Source: Kribbella pratensis (GTDB lineage: Bacteria > Actinomycetota > Actinomycetes > Propionibacteriales > Kribbellaceae). Taken from it: 64,000 nucleotides of DNA. A program made the position numbers and the translations under genes. Positions 8,511 through 16,360 of this stretch are shown here, piece after piece. Below the pieces are notes generated by a model. That model was not told the DNA's origin and did not search any database. It saw only the letters and a program-made list of their open reading frames with translations. The stretch is taken from positions 62,001 to 126,000 of the forward strand of contig NZ_SODP01000002.1 in assembly GCF_004365355.1 (NCBI RefSeq). Reading direction: 5' to 3'. Numbering within the stretch: position 1 is the stretch's first letter; each line of letters begins with the position of its first letter.

Positions 8511-9240
8511 CTCCGGCGCCGCGAAGGGCGGCCAAATGCGGCGCCGGCGCCGGTTGAACGGACGCACCCAGCTGTCTGGCGAGGTTGTAGGTGATTTCCG
8601 GACGGAGAGCGCCGCCGCCGGTGAGGAGTACGCCTCGATCGAGCGCATCAACGATTTGCGGACCGTAGTCGCCACGCAGGAGCTGGACGGTCGACTCGGC
8701 GATTTCCCGGACGAGCTGCGAGACCGGCAGATTGCGTCCTAGGTCGACGACTCCCAACGCCGTACTGCGGGCGCCACTCAGACAACCACCTGCCAGGAGC
8801 GCGACCTCGGTCAGCTCGGCGCCCACGTCGACGACCAGAAGCGGCTGTGCCAGGTCGGCACGGGCGCCCAGCGCGGCCGCCTTGACGCTGGTGATCGTCA
8901 GGACGGTCTCGGGGTCGAGGACTTCCAATACCGACAAGAGCTCGCCGCGGCTGACTTCGTCGCAGGCAACCGGGATCGTCGCCACGACAGTGGGTCGGCG
9001 GCGTCCGCCCACCCGAGAACACACGAGATCACCGAGCACGCCGGACACCGCACGCGGGTCGATGATCTTCCCACGGCGCACCGCCTTCCTCGCCGTACCA
9101 GAGGGCGCCGTCGGTACGTCGACGATCAGGCCGTGCTCCGGAGTCCAAGCCCTGGTCCGAGCACTCCCCACATCGACGGCGATCCCCACAGCAGTCCGGC
9201 CGGTCCAGTCACTCAACCGCCGCGACCCGAGGCTCGTCAT
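8470..9240 (-). CDS. short MreB/Mbl-like actin-fold ATPase
   Basis: A 256-residue protein of the actin/HSP70/MreB nucleotide-binding superfamily. Phosphate-1 loop: VAVDVGSARTRAW. Phosphate-2 region: LLVVDVGAELTEVALL. Adenosine loop: GVLLTGGGALRP. It is about 80 residues shorter than typical MreB and lacks the usual spacing of subdomain IB. It is therefore more likely a specialised or single-copy relative than the cell-shape MreB itself. A good SD (GAGGAG) precedes ATG 9240. It lies 30 bp downstream of the DksA-type gene on the same strand. Confidence 0.8.
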   Translation of the reverse strand: MTSLGSRRLSDWTGRTAVGIAVDVGSARTRAWTPEHGLIVDVPTAPSGTARKAVRRGKIIDPRAVSGVLGDLVCSRVGGRRRPTVVATIPVACDEVSRGELLSVLEVLDPETVLTITSVKAAALGARADLAQPLLVVDVGAELTEVALLAGGCLSGARSTALGVVDLGRNLPVSQLVREIAESTVQLLRGDYGPQIVDALDRGVLLTGGGALRPEITYNLARQLGASVQPAPAPHLAALRGAGVILQSARRHPGAV

Positions 9241-9270
9241 TGGCTCGGCTCCTCGAGGTTTTGGCGGACA

Positions 9271-9612
9271 TCACAGGGCCACTTGCTGACAGCGCACGCA
9301 GTAGCGCACGTAGGGCAAGATCTCCAGCCGTCCGACCGGGATCCGCTCCTCGCAGCGGTGACAGACGCCGTACGAGCCGTCGTGAACGCGATCCACAGCC
9401 GCATCGATCTCGGCCAGGACCATCCGGATCGCCGTGGTCTGTGCGGTGACGAGGTCCTTGTTCGCGTTGGGTTTGTCCGACTCCATCGCCGTCACCTGGG
9501 CGAGGCGGGTGTTCCGCTCATGCTGCAGCCGTTGCAGGATCTCGTGCCTGCGGCGCAGATCTGGCTGACCGCCCGAACCGCCGGTGCCGGCGGCCATCCG
9601 TGGTGTGTTCAT
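9271..9612 (-). CDS. TraR/DksA-type zinc-finger protein
   Basis: A 113-residue protein with a coiled-coil N-terminal half (RRRHEILQRLQHERNTRLAQ) and a C-terminal four-Cys zinc finger (CHRC and CVRC). DksA/TraR proteins enter the RNA polymerase secondary channel and adjust transcription, often with ppGpp. ATG 9612 was chosen; ATG 9597 is an alternative. It is divergent from the two-component genes at 9804, and an inverted repeat lies between them. Confidence 0.88.
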   Translation of the reverse strand: MNTPRMAAGTGGSGGQPDLRRRHEILQRLQHERNTRLAQVTAMESDKPNANKDLVTAQTTAIRMVLAEIDAAVDRVHDGSYGVCHRCEERIPVGRLEILPYVRYCVRCQQVAL

Positions 9613-9658
9613 GTCCACACCATGGCCGCTCCCGCACGGCTTTCCCATCGGGACCAGC

Positions 9659-9689
9659 ACCCATCTTCGCCACCCATGCGCAGATGGGT
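9659..9689. repeat. inverted repeat ACCCATCT / AGATGGGT
   Basis: Perfect 8-bp arms at 9659-9666 and 9682-9689 sit between the divergent DksA-type gene and the histidine kinase gene. This is a plausible operator or cruciform; no binding protein is known. Confidence 0.45.
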
Positions 9690-9803
9690 GTCAGCACCGA
9701 TCGACACCGCTACGGCAGGAGAGGATGCTGGCGGCGTGGCAGCAGACCCGGATCGGATCACGAGATAGTGGAGGCTGTTGATCGAGGAGAAGGGAGCGCG
9801 GCG

Positions 9804-10760
9804 GTGTCGTTGTTCTGGCGGATCTTCGCGCTGAACGCCGTCGTGCTCGGGGCGGCGACCGCGTTGCTGCTGTGGGCACCGGTGACGGTCTCGGTTCCCG
9901 TGCTGTTCACCGAGGCTGCCGTCCTGATCGGCGGCCTGGCGATCATGCTGGTCGCGAACGCCGCGCTGCTGCGGATCGGGCTCGCTCCGCTCGCGCGGCT
10001 GACCCGCCAGATGTCGACCGTCGATCTGCTCCGCCCCGGCCAGCGCCTCTCGGTGACCGGCCACGGCGGAGTGCCCGATCTGCTCCGCGCGTTCAACGAC
10101 ATGATCGGCCGGCTGGAGAGCGAGCGAGCCACCAGCGCGGCGCGAGCCTTGTCGGCGCAGGAGTCCGAACGTCGCCGGATCGCCAGGGAGCTCCATGACG
10201 AGGTCGGCCAGAGCCTGACCGCTGTGCTCCTGGATCTCAAGCGCGCAGCCGACCGCTCGGACGATCCTGCTCTGCGCGTCGAACTCGCACAGGCTCAGGA
10301 GACCACCCGATCCAGCCTGGACGAGGTACGCCGACTCGCCCACCGGCTGCGCCCCGGCGTACTGGAGGATCTGGGTCTGGTCAGTGCGCTCACCGCGCTG
10401 ACGACCGAACTGTCGGATCACACCGGTCTGCTCGTACGCCGGCACTTCGAAGCCGGCCTTCCGAAGCTCGACGAGCAGACCGAGTTGGTCCTGTACCGGG
10501 TCGCGCAGGAGAGCCTGACGAACGTCGCCAGGCATGCCGACGCACAGCGCATCGATCTGTTTCTGACCGGCCGCGAAGGCTTCGTAGTACTGCGGATCCA
10601 GGACGACGGTCACGGGATCGGCCTTGCGCACGAGGGCGCCGGCCTTCGTGGGATGCGCGAACGTGCCCTGCTGATCGGAGCGACCCTCGAGCTCGCCACC
10701 GCGCCGACCGGCGGCGCAGAGGTCAGCCTGACAGTGCCCGTACACGGAAGCGACGCCTAA
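9804..10760 (+). CDS. membrane histidine kinase, HisKA_3 (NarL partner) type
   Basis: A 318-residue sensor kinase. Two membrane segments (about 3-24 and 34-57) have almost no extracytoplasmic loop. A HAMP-like linker follows, then the HisKA_3 dimerisation helix with phospho-acceptor His131 in RELHDEVGQ. The HATPase_c domain includes the N-box QESLTNVARHA and the GHGIGL loop. The near absence of an external domain suggests intramembrane or cytoplasmic sensing. GTG 9804 was chosen because AAGGGAG lies upstream; earlier in-frame codons give a non-conserved tail. The next gene, its likely response regulator, starts 1 bp after its stop. Confidence 0.92.
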   Translation: MSLFWRIFALNAVVLGAATALLLWAPVTVSVPVLFTEAAVLIGGLAIMLVANAALLRIGLAPLARLTRQMSTVDLLRPGQRLSVTGHGGVPDLLRAFNDMIGRLESERATSAARALSAQESERRRIARELHDEVGQSLTAVLLDLKRAADRSDDPALRVELAQAQETTRSSLDEVRRLAHRLRPGVLEDLGLVSALTALTTELSDHTGLLVRRHFEAGLPKLDEQTELVLYRVAQESLTNVARHADAQRIDLFLTGREGFVVLRIQDDGHGIGLAHEGAGLRGMRERALLIGATLELATAPTGGAEVSLTVPVHGSDA

Positions 10761-10761
10761 C

Positions 10762-11412
10762 GTGCAGCCCACCAGAATCCTTCTCGCTGACGACCACGCG
10801 CTGGTACGCCGTGGCGTCCGGCTGATCCTGGACAGCGAGCCCGATCTGGAAGTCATCGCGGAGGCAGCTGACGGTAGCGAGGCGGTATCGCTGGCCGGCA
10901 GGCTGCCGGTCGATCTCGCGATCCTGGACATCGCGATGCCGCGAATGACCGGGCTCCAGGCTGCGCGGGAGCTGTCCGTCGTACGCCCGGACCTTCGGGT
11001 GCTGATGCTGACGATGTACGACAACGAGCAGTATTTCTTCCAGGCGCTCAAGGCCGGCGCGTCCGGGTACGTCCTCAAATCGGTCCTCGACCGCGACCTG
11101 GTGGAGGCCTGCCGGGCGACGATGCGGGGCGAGCCGTTCCTCTACGCCGGCGCCGTGACAGCCTTGGTGCGCACCTACCTGGACCGTGTCCGTCAGGGTG
11201 TCGACCTGCCGCAGCAGATCCTCACGGCACGCGAGGAGGAGGTGCTCAAACTGGTTGCCGAGGGCAACTCTTCGAAGGAGATCGCCGAAATCCTCACGAT
11301 CAGCATCAAGACGGTCGAGCGCCACCGCTCGAACATGCTGCAGAAACTCGGCCTCCGCGACCGCCTGGACCTCACCCGCTACGCCATCCGCGCCGGCCTC
11401 CTCGAGCCCTGA
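10762..11412 (+). CDS. NarL/LuxR-type response regulator
   Basis: A 216-residue regulator with a receiver domain (acidic pair Asp10-Asp11, phospho-acceptor Asp56 in LAILDIAMP, switch Thr in LMLTMYD, Lys in VLKSV). A C-terminal LuxR helix-turn-helix (about 150-213, LTAREEEVLKLVAEG and SIKTVERHRSN) follows. The GTG start at 10762 follows the kinase stop by 1 bp, so the pair is co-translated. Possible targets include the nearby duplicated GTCATC-N5-GATGAC palindromes at 11757-11803, which is an inference from position only. Confidence 0.94.
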   Translation: MQPTRILLADDHALVRRGVRLILDSEPDLEVIAEAADGSEAVSLAGRLPVDLAILDIAMPRMTGLQAARELSVVRPDLRVLMLTMYDNEQYFFQALKAGASGYVLKSVLDRDLVEACRATMRGEPFLYAGAVTALVRTYLDRVRQGVDLPQQILTAREEEVLKLVAEGNSSKEIAEILTISIKTVERHRSNMLQKLGLRDRLDLTRYAIRAGLLEP

Positions 11413-11436
11413 TGCACCGACTCCGCTCGGGTCGCG

Positions 11437-11703
11437 TTAGCAAGCGTCCAGGATTTCGGCGATCTCGCCGGCGGTTGTGCGGACGATGTGCGGTAGGCGG
11501 TTCCAGCGGGCGACCTGGGAGCCGAGCGCGATCTGGTCGAGCTCGTCGCGCGAGGTGGAGAACGGGACCTCGCTGTCGTATCGGCGCGAGTGCCATGCAC
11601 CGTTGCGGTAGTAGGTCTCGATGAAGCCTTCGGGTCCGGCGGCCGATGGGTCGTGCGGCGCGATGGTACGGACTTTGCCGTCAGTCGGGGCGGAAACGGT
11701 CAT
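11437..11703 (-). CDS. small hypothetical protein under duplicated operator
   Basis: An 88-residue soluble protein that I cannot assign. It has a disordered start and a compact core (IETYYRNGAWHSRRYDSEVPF), with a C-terminal helix ending in EILDAC. A strong SD, AAGGAGGT, lies 8 nt before ATG 11703, which supports real expression. It is convergent with the response regulator (24 bp gap) and divergent from the alpha/beta hydrolase. Two palindromes sit in the shared upstream region. Confidence 0.75.
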   Translation of the reverse strand: MTVSAPTDGKVRTIAPHDPSAAGPEGFIETYYRNGAWHSRRYDSEVPFSTSRDELDQIALGSQVARWNRLPHIVRTTAGEIAEILDAC

Positions 11704-11756
11704 GTCTGGCTACCTCCTTGCGTCGTTCGGCGGGCGAGATCGTCGTTCGCGGTAAT

Positions 11757-11803
11757 CCGTCATCTGTCAGATGACGGGGAATTCTGTCATCGGTTGGATG
11801 ACA
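11757..11803. promoter_or_regulatory. two tandem palindromes GTCATC-N5-GATGAC
   Basis: The first palindrome spans 11757-11777 with perfect 10-bp arms (CCGTCATCTG and its complement) around a single T. The second spans 11785-11803 (TGTCATC-N5-GATGACA). Both share GTCATC-N5-GATGAC, and the centres are 27 bp apart, about two and a half helical turns. They lie 54-100 bp before the 11703 start and 77-123 bp before the 11880 start, as expected for an operator serving a divergent pair. Confidence 0.75.
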
Positions 11804-11864
11804 TCGTACAGCAGTTCGGCGAAGAACGCAGCGTCCGGACAGATGGCCGTGCCGGTTCGGGAAT

Positions 11865-11870
11865 GGGTAC
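11865..11870 (+). promoter_or_regulatory. GGGTAC -10-like element before the hydrolase
   Basis: GGGTAC ends 9 nt before ATG 11880, the same layout as before 3796 and 6200. No good GNNT box is present at 14-16 nt. Confidence 0.35.
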
Positions 11871-11879
11871 CGGCGATCC

Positions 11880-12749
11880 ATGTTCGAGGACTTCACTCTG
11901 GAGCAGTTCGACGTCGACGGCCAGCGCCTCCGGGTTCGGTACGGCGGCCGCGGGCCGGCCGTCGTACTGCTCCACGGCCACCCGCGGACGCACACGACCT
12001 GGTACGCCGTCGCGCCGGAGCTCGCAGCAGCCGGATTCACAGTCGTATGCCCGGACCTCCGCGGCTACGGCCAATCCGGGAAACCCGTCACCGACGCCGG
12101 CCACACGCCGTACTCCAAGCGCGCGATGGCCCGCGACATCGTCGGCCTGATGGACGCGCTCGGCCACGAACGGTTCGCCGTCACCGGCCACGACCGCGGC
12201 TCGTACGTCGCCTACCGGACCGCGCTCGACCATCCCGACCGCGTCAGCAAGCTCGTCGTGATGGACAGCGTTCCGGCCGTGGAGGCGTTGGAACGCTGCG
12301 GCGCGGAGTTCGCCGCAGCGTGGTGGCACTGGTGGTTCTTCGCCCAGCAGGAAAAGCCGGCCGAGCGGGTGATCTGCGCCGATCCCGACACCTGGTACGA
12401 GGCCTGGACGAAGAACTCGCCGCAGGCCCTCGGACCGGACAACCACGCCGACTTCCTCGCCGCAATCCGCAACCCGGCAACCGTGCACGCGATGCTCGAG
12501 GACTACCGGGCCGGCCTCACCATCGACCGCCACAACGACGAAGTCGATCGAGCCGCCGGACGCCGCATCGAATGCCCCACCCTTGCCCTGTGGTCAACCG
12601 ACGACGACATGGAACAGCTGTACGGCGATGTCGTCGACGTGTGGCGCCCCTGGTGCCGTGAGGTCGACGGCTACGGCATCAAGAGCACCCACCACATCGC
12701 CGAACGCAACCCGCAGGACCTCGTCCGGGCGCTGCGTACCTTCCTGTAG
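11880..12749 (+). CDS. alpha/beta hydrolase, haloacetate dehalogenase-like
   Basis: A 289-residue alpha/beta hydrolase. The oxyanion segment is HGHPRT (32-37). The nucleophile elbow is GHDRG with Asp105 rather than Ser, as in haloalkane/fluoroacetate dehalogenases and epoxide hydrolases. Acid and base are expected in the C-terminal part, with His in KSTHHIAE. The Trp-rich cap (AAWWHWWFFAQQ) also fits the haloacetate dehalogenase branch. The true substrate is not known. A GGGTAC element lies 9 nt before the ATG, and the palindrome pair is further upstream. Confidence 0.88.
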   Translation: MFEDFTLEQFDVDGQRLRVRYGGRGPAVVLLHGHPRTHTTWYAVAPELAAAGFTVVCPDLRGYGQSGKPVTDAGHTPYSKRAMARDIVGLMDALGHERFAVTGHDRGSYVAYRTALDHPDRVSKLVVMDSVPAVEALERCGAEFAAAWWHWWFFAQQEKPAERVICADPDTWYEAWTKNSPQALGPDNHADFLAAIRNPATVHAMLEDYRAGLTIDRHNDEVDRAAGRRIECPTLALWSTDDDMEQLYGDVVDVWRPWCREVDGYGIKSTHHIAERNPQDLVRALRTFL

Positions 12750-12755
12750 CCCGGA

Positions 12756-13208
12756 CTACCGAGGGACGTCGCCGCGCCAGGTGCCGGTCTCGGAACCGCG
12801 GCTCTCGATGAACGCCTTGAACCGCTGGAGATCGCCCTTCACGCGACCTTCCACCACACCGAACTTGTCACCGACCTTCTCCAGGAAACCTTCGGGGTCG
12901 ATGTCCATCTGCGCGGTCACCCGGCTGGTGTTGTCGGACAGCTTGTGGAAGGTGACGACGCCGGCATGGTTGGGCCCCGAGTCGGACTTCCAGGCGATCC
13001 GCTCGTCCGGGTGCTGCTCGGTCACCGTGGCGTCGAACTCGCGCGTCGCGCCGCCGACCTTCACCACCCAGTGGTTGTGCGTCGCGTCCAGCTGGCGAAT
13101 CTCCTCGACGCCTTCCATGAACTGCGGGAACGACTCGAACTGCGTCCACTGGTTATACGCCGTCGTCACCGGCACGTCGACATCGATCGACTGCGTGATT
13201 GTGCTCAT
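12756..13208 (-). CDS. SRPBCC family protein (cyclase/dehydrase-like)
   Basis: A 150-residue START/Bet v1-fold protein (SRPBCC, polyketide cyclase/dehydrase type). The start STITQSIDVDVPVTTAYNQW and the QFESFPQFMEGV segment are family hallmarks. It probably binds a hydrophobic ligand; no catalytic role can be assigned. It is clearly related to the SRPBCC domain of the gas vesicle region protein at 17590 (shared W-T-Q-F and F-P-x-F-M pattern). ATG 13208 was chosen; the long upstream frame covers the divergent gene. It is convergent with the hydrolase, 6 bp apart. Confidence 0.88.
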   Translation of the reverse strand: MSTITQSIDVDVPVTTAYNQWTQFESFPQFMEGVEEIRQLDATHNHWVVKVGGATREFDATVTEQHPDERIAWKSDSGPNHAGVVTFHKLSDNTSRVTAQMDIDPEGFLEKVGDKFGVVEGRVKGDLQRFKAFIESRGSETGTWRGDVPR

Positions 13209-13347
13209 ATCCCCTACCTGCCTTCCGTCTGTGCTCGCGACCCGGTTCCCTGCCCCTTCGCCACGAAACACGATTTGCTGCGGCCCGATCCGGGAACAGG
13301 TGGGTCCCATCTGGACGTCCACCAGAACAGGTGATGAGGAGGTCCGC

Positions 13348-14172
13348 GTGGCTGAACGGATCCGCGTGGCGACGCTGAACATCTGGTGCCGGCACGGCGA
13401 CTGGCCTGCCCGGCGCGACGTACTCCGCGAGGGATTCAAGGAACTGCGCCCGGACCTCGTTGCCCTGCAGGAGACCGTCGTCGACGACGCCGGCGACCAG
13501 GTTCGCGAGATCTTCGGTGATGAGTACGCCGTACTGCACCAGGGCCGGCGTACGCCAGAAGGTGTTGGTTGCTCCCTGGTCAGCCGATGGCCGGCGGTGC
13601 GCGTCGAGGAGATCGATCTGTGCGTGACCGAGCGAGTGAACCCGCAGGACTTCCCCGGACGGTCGACCGCTGCGGAATTCGAAACGCCGTTGGGGCCCGT
13701 GCTCTTCGTCAATCACAAGCCGAACTGGCAGGTCGGCTACGAACGCGAGCGCGAATTGCAGGCCCTCGGCGTCGCACGGTCGATCGACCAACTGGCCGCC
13801 GACCGAGACGACCTCCACGTCGTCCTGGCGGGCGACTTCGACGCCAGACCCGAAACAGCCGGCGTCCGTTTCCTCACCGGGCGGCAGTCACTCGGCGACT
13901 ACAGCGTGAACTATCAGGACGTCTGGGAGATCGCCCGCCCAGGTGAGGACGGCCATACCTTCACCTTGGAGAACCCGTCGATCGTGGCGGAGGCGGACTG
14001 GTCGCGGATCCCGCCCAGACGGATCGACTACATCATGGTCCGCTGCGACGACCGAGGCCCCACTCTCCGCATCCACTCGGCCGACCGCATCTTCGACACC
14101 CCGACCGAAGGCGTCCACGGCTCCGACCACTTCGGCGTCACCACAGACCTCGAATCCCCCGAAGCTAACTGA
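13348..14172 (+). CDS. endonuclease/exonuclease/phosphatase family protein
   Basis: A 274-residue EEP-fold hydrolase. Family blocks are VATLNIWCR (Asn), LVALQETV (metal-binding Glu), LAGDFDARP (Asp and Asn-equivalent) and the C-terminal GSDHFGVTTDL with Ser-Asp-His. Such enzymes cut phosphodiester bonds in nucleic acids, lipids or inositol phosphates. No signal peptide is seen, so it probably acts inside the cell. GTG 13348 follows GAGGAGG with good spacing. It is divergent from the SRPBCC gene. Confidence 0.87.
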   Translation: MAERIRVATLNIWCRHGDWPARRDVLREGFKELRPDLVALQETVVDDAGDQVREIFGDEYAVLHQGRRTPEGVGCSLVSRWPAVRVEEIDLCVTERVNPQDFPGRSTAAEFETPLGPVLFVNHKPNWQVGYERERELQALGVARSIDQLAADRDDLHVVLAGDFDARPETAGVRFLTGRQSLGDYSVNYQDVWEIARPGEDGHTFTLENPSIVAEADWSRIPPRRIDYIMVRCDDRGPTLRIHSADRIFDTPTEGVHGSDHFGVTTDLESPEAN

Positions 14173-14251
14173 CCCGACGCCGGTTCCTGGCCGCCTCCGC
14201 CATCGGCTACGCCCTGGCCGAGGCATCGGGCGGATGGCTGAGCGGCTGCGG

Positions 14252-14277
14252 GCTTGTGAGCGATTGCACCCGGGTAC
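14252..14277 (+). promoter_or_regulatory. SigB-like promoter GCTT-N16-GGGTAC
   Basis: GCTT (14252-14255), 16 nt and GGGTAC (14272-14277) fit the GNNT-N14-16-GGGTAY pattern. It lies 47 bp before the small membrane gene at 14325 and about 170 bp before the kinase gene. Confidence 0.45.
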
Positions 14278-14324
14278 CGGCTGTGGCTGGAGAAGCGTCG
14301 GACTCGCGGGAAGAGGGTGGGGAA

Positions 14325-14441
14325 ATGGACAAGTCAGCCTGGATCTTGGGCGTGATCGCACTGGTCGGTGCAGGTCGGCTGTGGCTCGGTTACCGAGCTG
14401 GGGAGCTCCGTCGCCCCGGCCACCGACGTCGGCATGCCTGA
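14325..14441 (+). CDS. possible 38-residue single-span membrane peptide
   Basis: A short frame starting MDKSAWILGVIALVGAGRLW, giving one hydrophobic span followed by an Arg/His-rich tail. GAGGGTGGGGAA precedes ATG 14325, and the stop is 9 bp before the kinase gene. A SigB-like promoter lies upstream. No family is recognised, so it may be a real small membrane protein or a non-coding leader. Confidence 0.35.
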   Translation: MDKSAWILGVIALVGAGRLWLGYRAGELRRPGHRRRHA

Positions 14442-14450
14442 GCCTCTGTC

Positions 14451-15677
14451 GTGATCGGAGAGCAGAGCGCTGTCGTGGCCGGGCGATATCGGCTGGGTGT
14501 CCGGCTGGGCCGCGGCGGCATGGGCGAGGTCTACCGGGCGACTGACGAACTCCTGGGCCGCTCCGTCGCCATCAAAGTGATGCTGCCGGTGGCGGACACG
14601 CTCGCGGCTGAGGAGCGGTTCCGCCGGGAGGCCCGAGCTGCCGCGAAGATCGCCGATCCGCATGTCGTGACGTCGTACGACTTCGGTGAGTACGGCAATG
14701 GCTATTACCTCGCGATGGAGCTGGTCGAGGGTCCGACCGTCAGCGAGGCGCTGCGCGAGCACGGGCCCTTCACTCCAGCGCGAGCCGTCGACCTGGTCCG
14801 GCAAGCAGCACGCGGGCTCGCCGCGGCACACCGCTGCGGCGTCGTACATCGCGACATCAAGCCCGGAAACCTGCTGCTGTCGGCGGACGGAACGCTCAAG
14901 ATCACCGATTTCGGCATCGTCCGGCTCCTCGACGACAGTACGACGACACTCACCGCGACGGGCCAGATCGTTGGCTCGAGCCACTATCTGGCGCCGGAGC
15001 GCATCGCGGGGCGGCCCGCTCTCCCGGCCTCCGACGTCTACGCCTTGGGCTGTGTCCTGTACCAACTGCTGACTGGCCGTCCGCCGTTCACCGGGGACGA
15101 CCCGGCTGCCGTCATGTACCAGCACCTCGAAGCGGAGGCGCCGCGGCCCACAGGACTACTGCCGGCCATTCCCTCGAACGTCGAGGCTCTGCTGTTCTGG
15201 ATGCTCGAGAAGGATCCGTCGAACCGGCCGACCGCGCAGCAAGTCGCAGCCGGCGCTACCCCGCCGCCTGTCGTGGACCGGACCGCGGAAACCGTCGTAC
15301 AAAGCATCCCGACGCGGCCACGAGTTTCCCGGCGGCAAGTCTTTGCAGCGACCGGGGCAACCATCGCCGTCGCCATGGCAGCGACCGTCGGCGTTCTGCT
15401 CGACCGGACCGACGTACCTCGGCCGCGAACGGATGATCTGCCCGCAAGCACCAGCTCGACGGTTCCGAGCTCACCTCGATCGACCACGCCGGTCCAGAAG
15501 ACTCCCGTCGCGAAGACCACCAGCCGACCGGCCACGTCCGGCGCGTCCACACCGACGCCGGTCAGAACCACTCCCGGCGGCCCCGCCGGCCCCTCGACGA
15601 AGCCGCAGCCGCCACAGAAGCCGACAGGCAAAGACCACCGCAAGACCCCGAAGCCACACCCGCACAAGAAGCCGTGA
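14451..15677 (+). CDS. PknB-type membrane serine/threonine protein kinase
   Basis: A 408-residue kinase. The Gly loop is LGRGGMGEVYRA, with catalytic Lys42 in VAIK, HRDIKPGN with Asp135, DFG at 153-155, and an activation-loop Thr cluster (STTTLTATG). One membrane span lies at about 297-317, followed by a Ser/Thr/Pro-rich external tail ending in Lys/His-rich residues and lacking PASTA repeats. It probably signals from envelope to cytoplasm. The GTG start at 14451 lies 9 bp after a small open frame. The region after its stop is AT-rich and leads to the gas vesicle promoter. Confidence 0.94.
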   Translation: MIGEQSAVVAGRYRLGVRLGRGGMGEVYRATDELLGRSVAIKVMLPVADTLAAEERFRREARAAAKIADPHVVTSYDFGEYGNGYYLAMELVEGPTVSEALREHGPFTPARAVDLVRQAARGLAAAHRCGVVHRDIKPGNLLLSADGTLKITDFGIVRLLDDSTTTLTATGQIVGSSHYLAPERIAGRPALPASDVYALGCVLYQLLTGRPPFTGDDPAAVMYQHLEAEAPRPTGLLPAIPSNVEALLFWMLEKDPSNRPTAQQVAAGATPPPVVDRTAETVVQSIPTRPRVSRRQVFAATGATIAVAMAATVGVLLDRTDVPRPRTDDLPASTSSTVPSSPRSTTPVQKTPVAKTTSRPATSGASTPTPVRTTPGGPAGPSTKPQPPQKPTGKDHRKTPKPHPHKKP

Positions 15678-15786
15678 GGCCGCCGCCCGCTGGTAAAGCA
15701 AATGAATGAATCAAACAATTCTTTCACTGCGCTAGGTGATGTTACGGGCGCGTAGAAGGAAAGTTACACCGGACGTGTTCCAGGTC

Positions 15787-15811
15787 GTTTGCTGGCGAAA
15801 CCGCGGGGTAC
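15787..15811 (+). promoter_or_regulatory. SigB-like promoter GTTT-N15-GGGTAC of the gas vesicle island
   Basis: GTTT at 15787-15790, 15 nt and GGGTAC at 15806-15811 form the best match in the window to the Streptomyces SigB consensus. It lies 44 bp before the DUF6458 gene that opens the gas vesicle island. A stress or osmotic sigma factor may therefore drive the island; no sigma gene is in this window. Confidence 0.65.
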
Positions 15812-15854
15812 CCGAATGAAGTCATTACGGGGGTCGTCCTATGCAGGAGGGTCC

Positions 15855-16067
15855 ATGGGAATCGGGATTTCGGTGTTCTTTTTGGCACTCGGCGGAATTC
15901 TGGCGTTCGCCGTCCACGACGGTATTGCCGGCGTCGACCTGACCGCAGTCGGCTACATCTTGATGGGTGCCGGCGCGATCGGCCTGGTGGTTGCTCTGGT
16001 TTTCGCGAACCAGCGCGCACACACCAGCCACGTTTCTGTCCAGGAACGTCGCAACATCCAGGAATGA
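15855..16067 (+). CDS. DUF6458-like small membrane protein
   Basis: A 70-residue protein with two hydrophobic segments (starting MGIGISVFFLALGGILAFAV and GYILMGAGAIGLVVALVF) and a polar tail. It resembles the actinobacterial DUF6458 family of unknown function. AGGAGGG precedes ATG 15855, which was preferred over in-frame starts at 15789 and 15816. It is the first gene after the SigB-like promoter, so it may belong to the gas vesicle stress operon. Confidence 0.8.
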   Translation: MGIGISVFFLALGGILAFAVHDGIAGVDLTAVGYILMGAGAIGLVVALVFANQRAHTSHVSVQERRNIQE

Positions 16068-16077
16068 CGGTCGGCTG

Positions 16078-16311
16078 ATGGCACAGCACGAGCACCACGA
16101 GCACGATGATGCCCGCTCGATCCTGCTGCGGTCGCTGCTCCGCAGGGTTGCGGACGATCCGTTCCCGTCCACCACGATGCTCGACATGATCGAGGACCTA
16201 CTGAGACCGGACGAGGTCTCGATGTATGTGGCCCTTCTGGTCCGGAAGATCGATTCAGAGGTCTTCCCGAGTATCCCCATGCTGCAGCGTCTCGCAGCCC
16301 TGGCCGAATGA
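16078..16311 (+). CDS. small hypothetical protein in the gas vesicle island
   Basis: A 77-residue soluble protein with a His/Glu/Asp-rich start (MAQHEHHEHDD) that could bind metal, followed by helices (ILLRSLLRRVADD, MLDMIEDLLRPDE). No family is recognised. It starts 10 bp after the DUF6458 stop in the same direction. ATG 16078 was chosen because the upstream frame overlaps that gene. Confidence 0.7.
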   Translation: MAQHEHHEHDDARSILLRSLLRRVADDPFPSTTMLDMIEDLLRPDEVSMYVALLVRKIDSEVFPSIPMLQRLAALAE

Positions 16312-16360
16312 TCTGTCAATAGCTCGCGGCGAATTCAGAAACTAATTTAGGGAGTAACCG

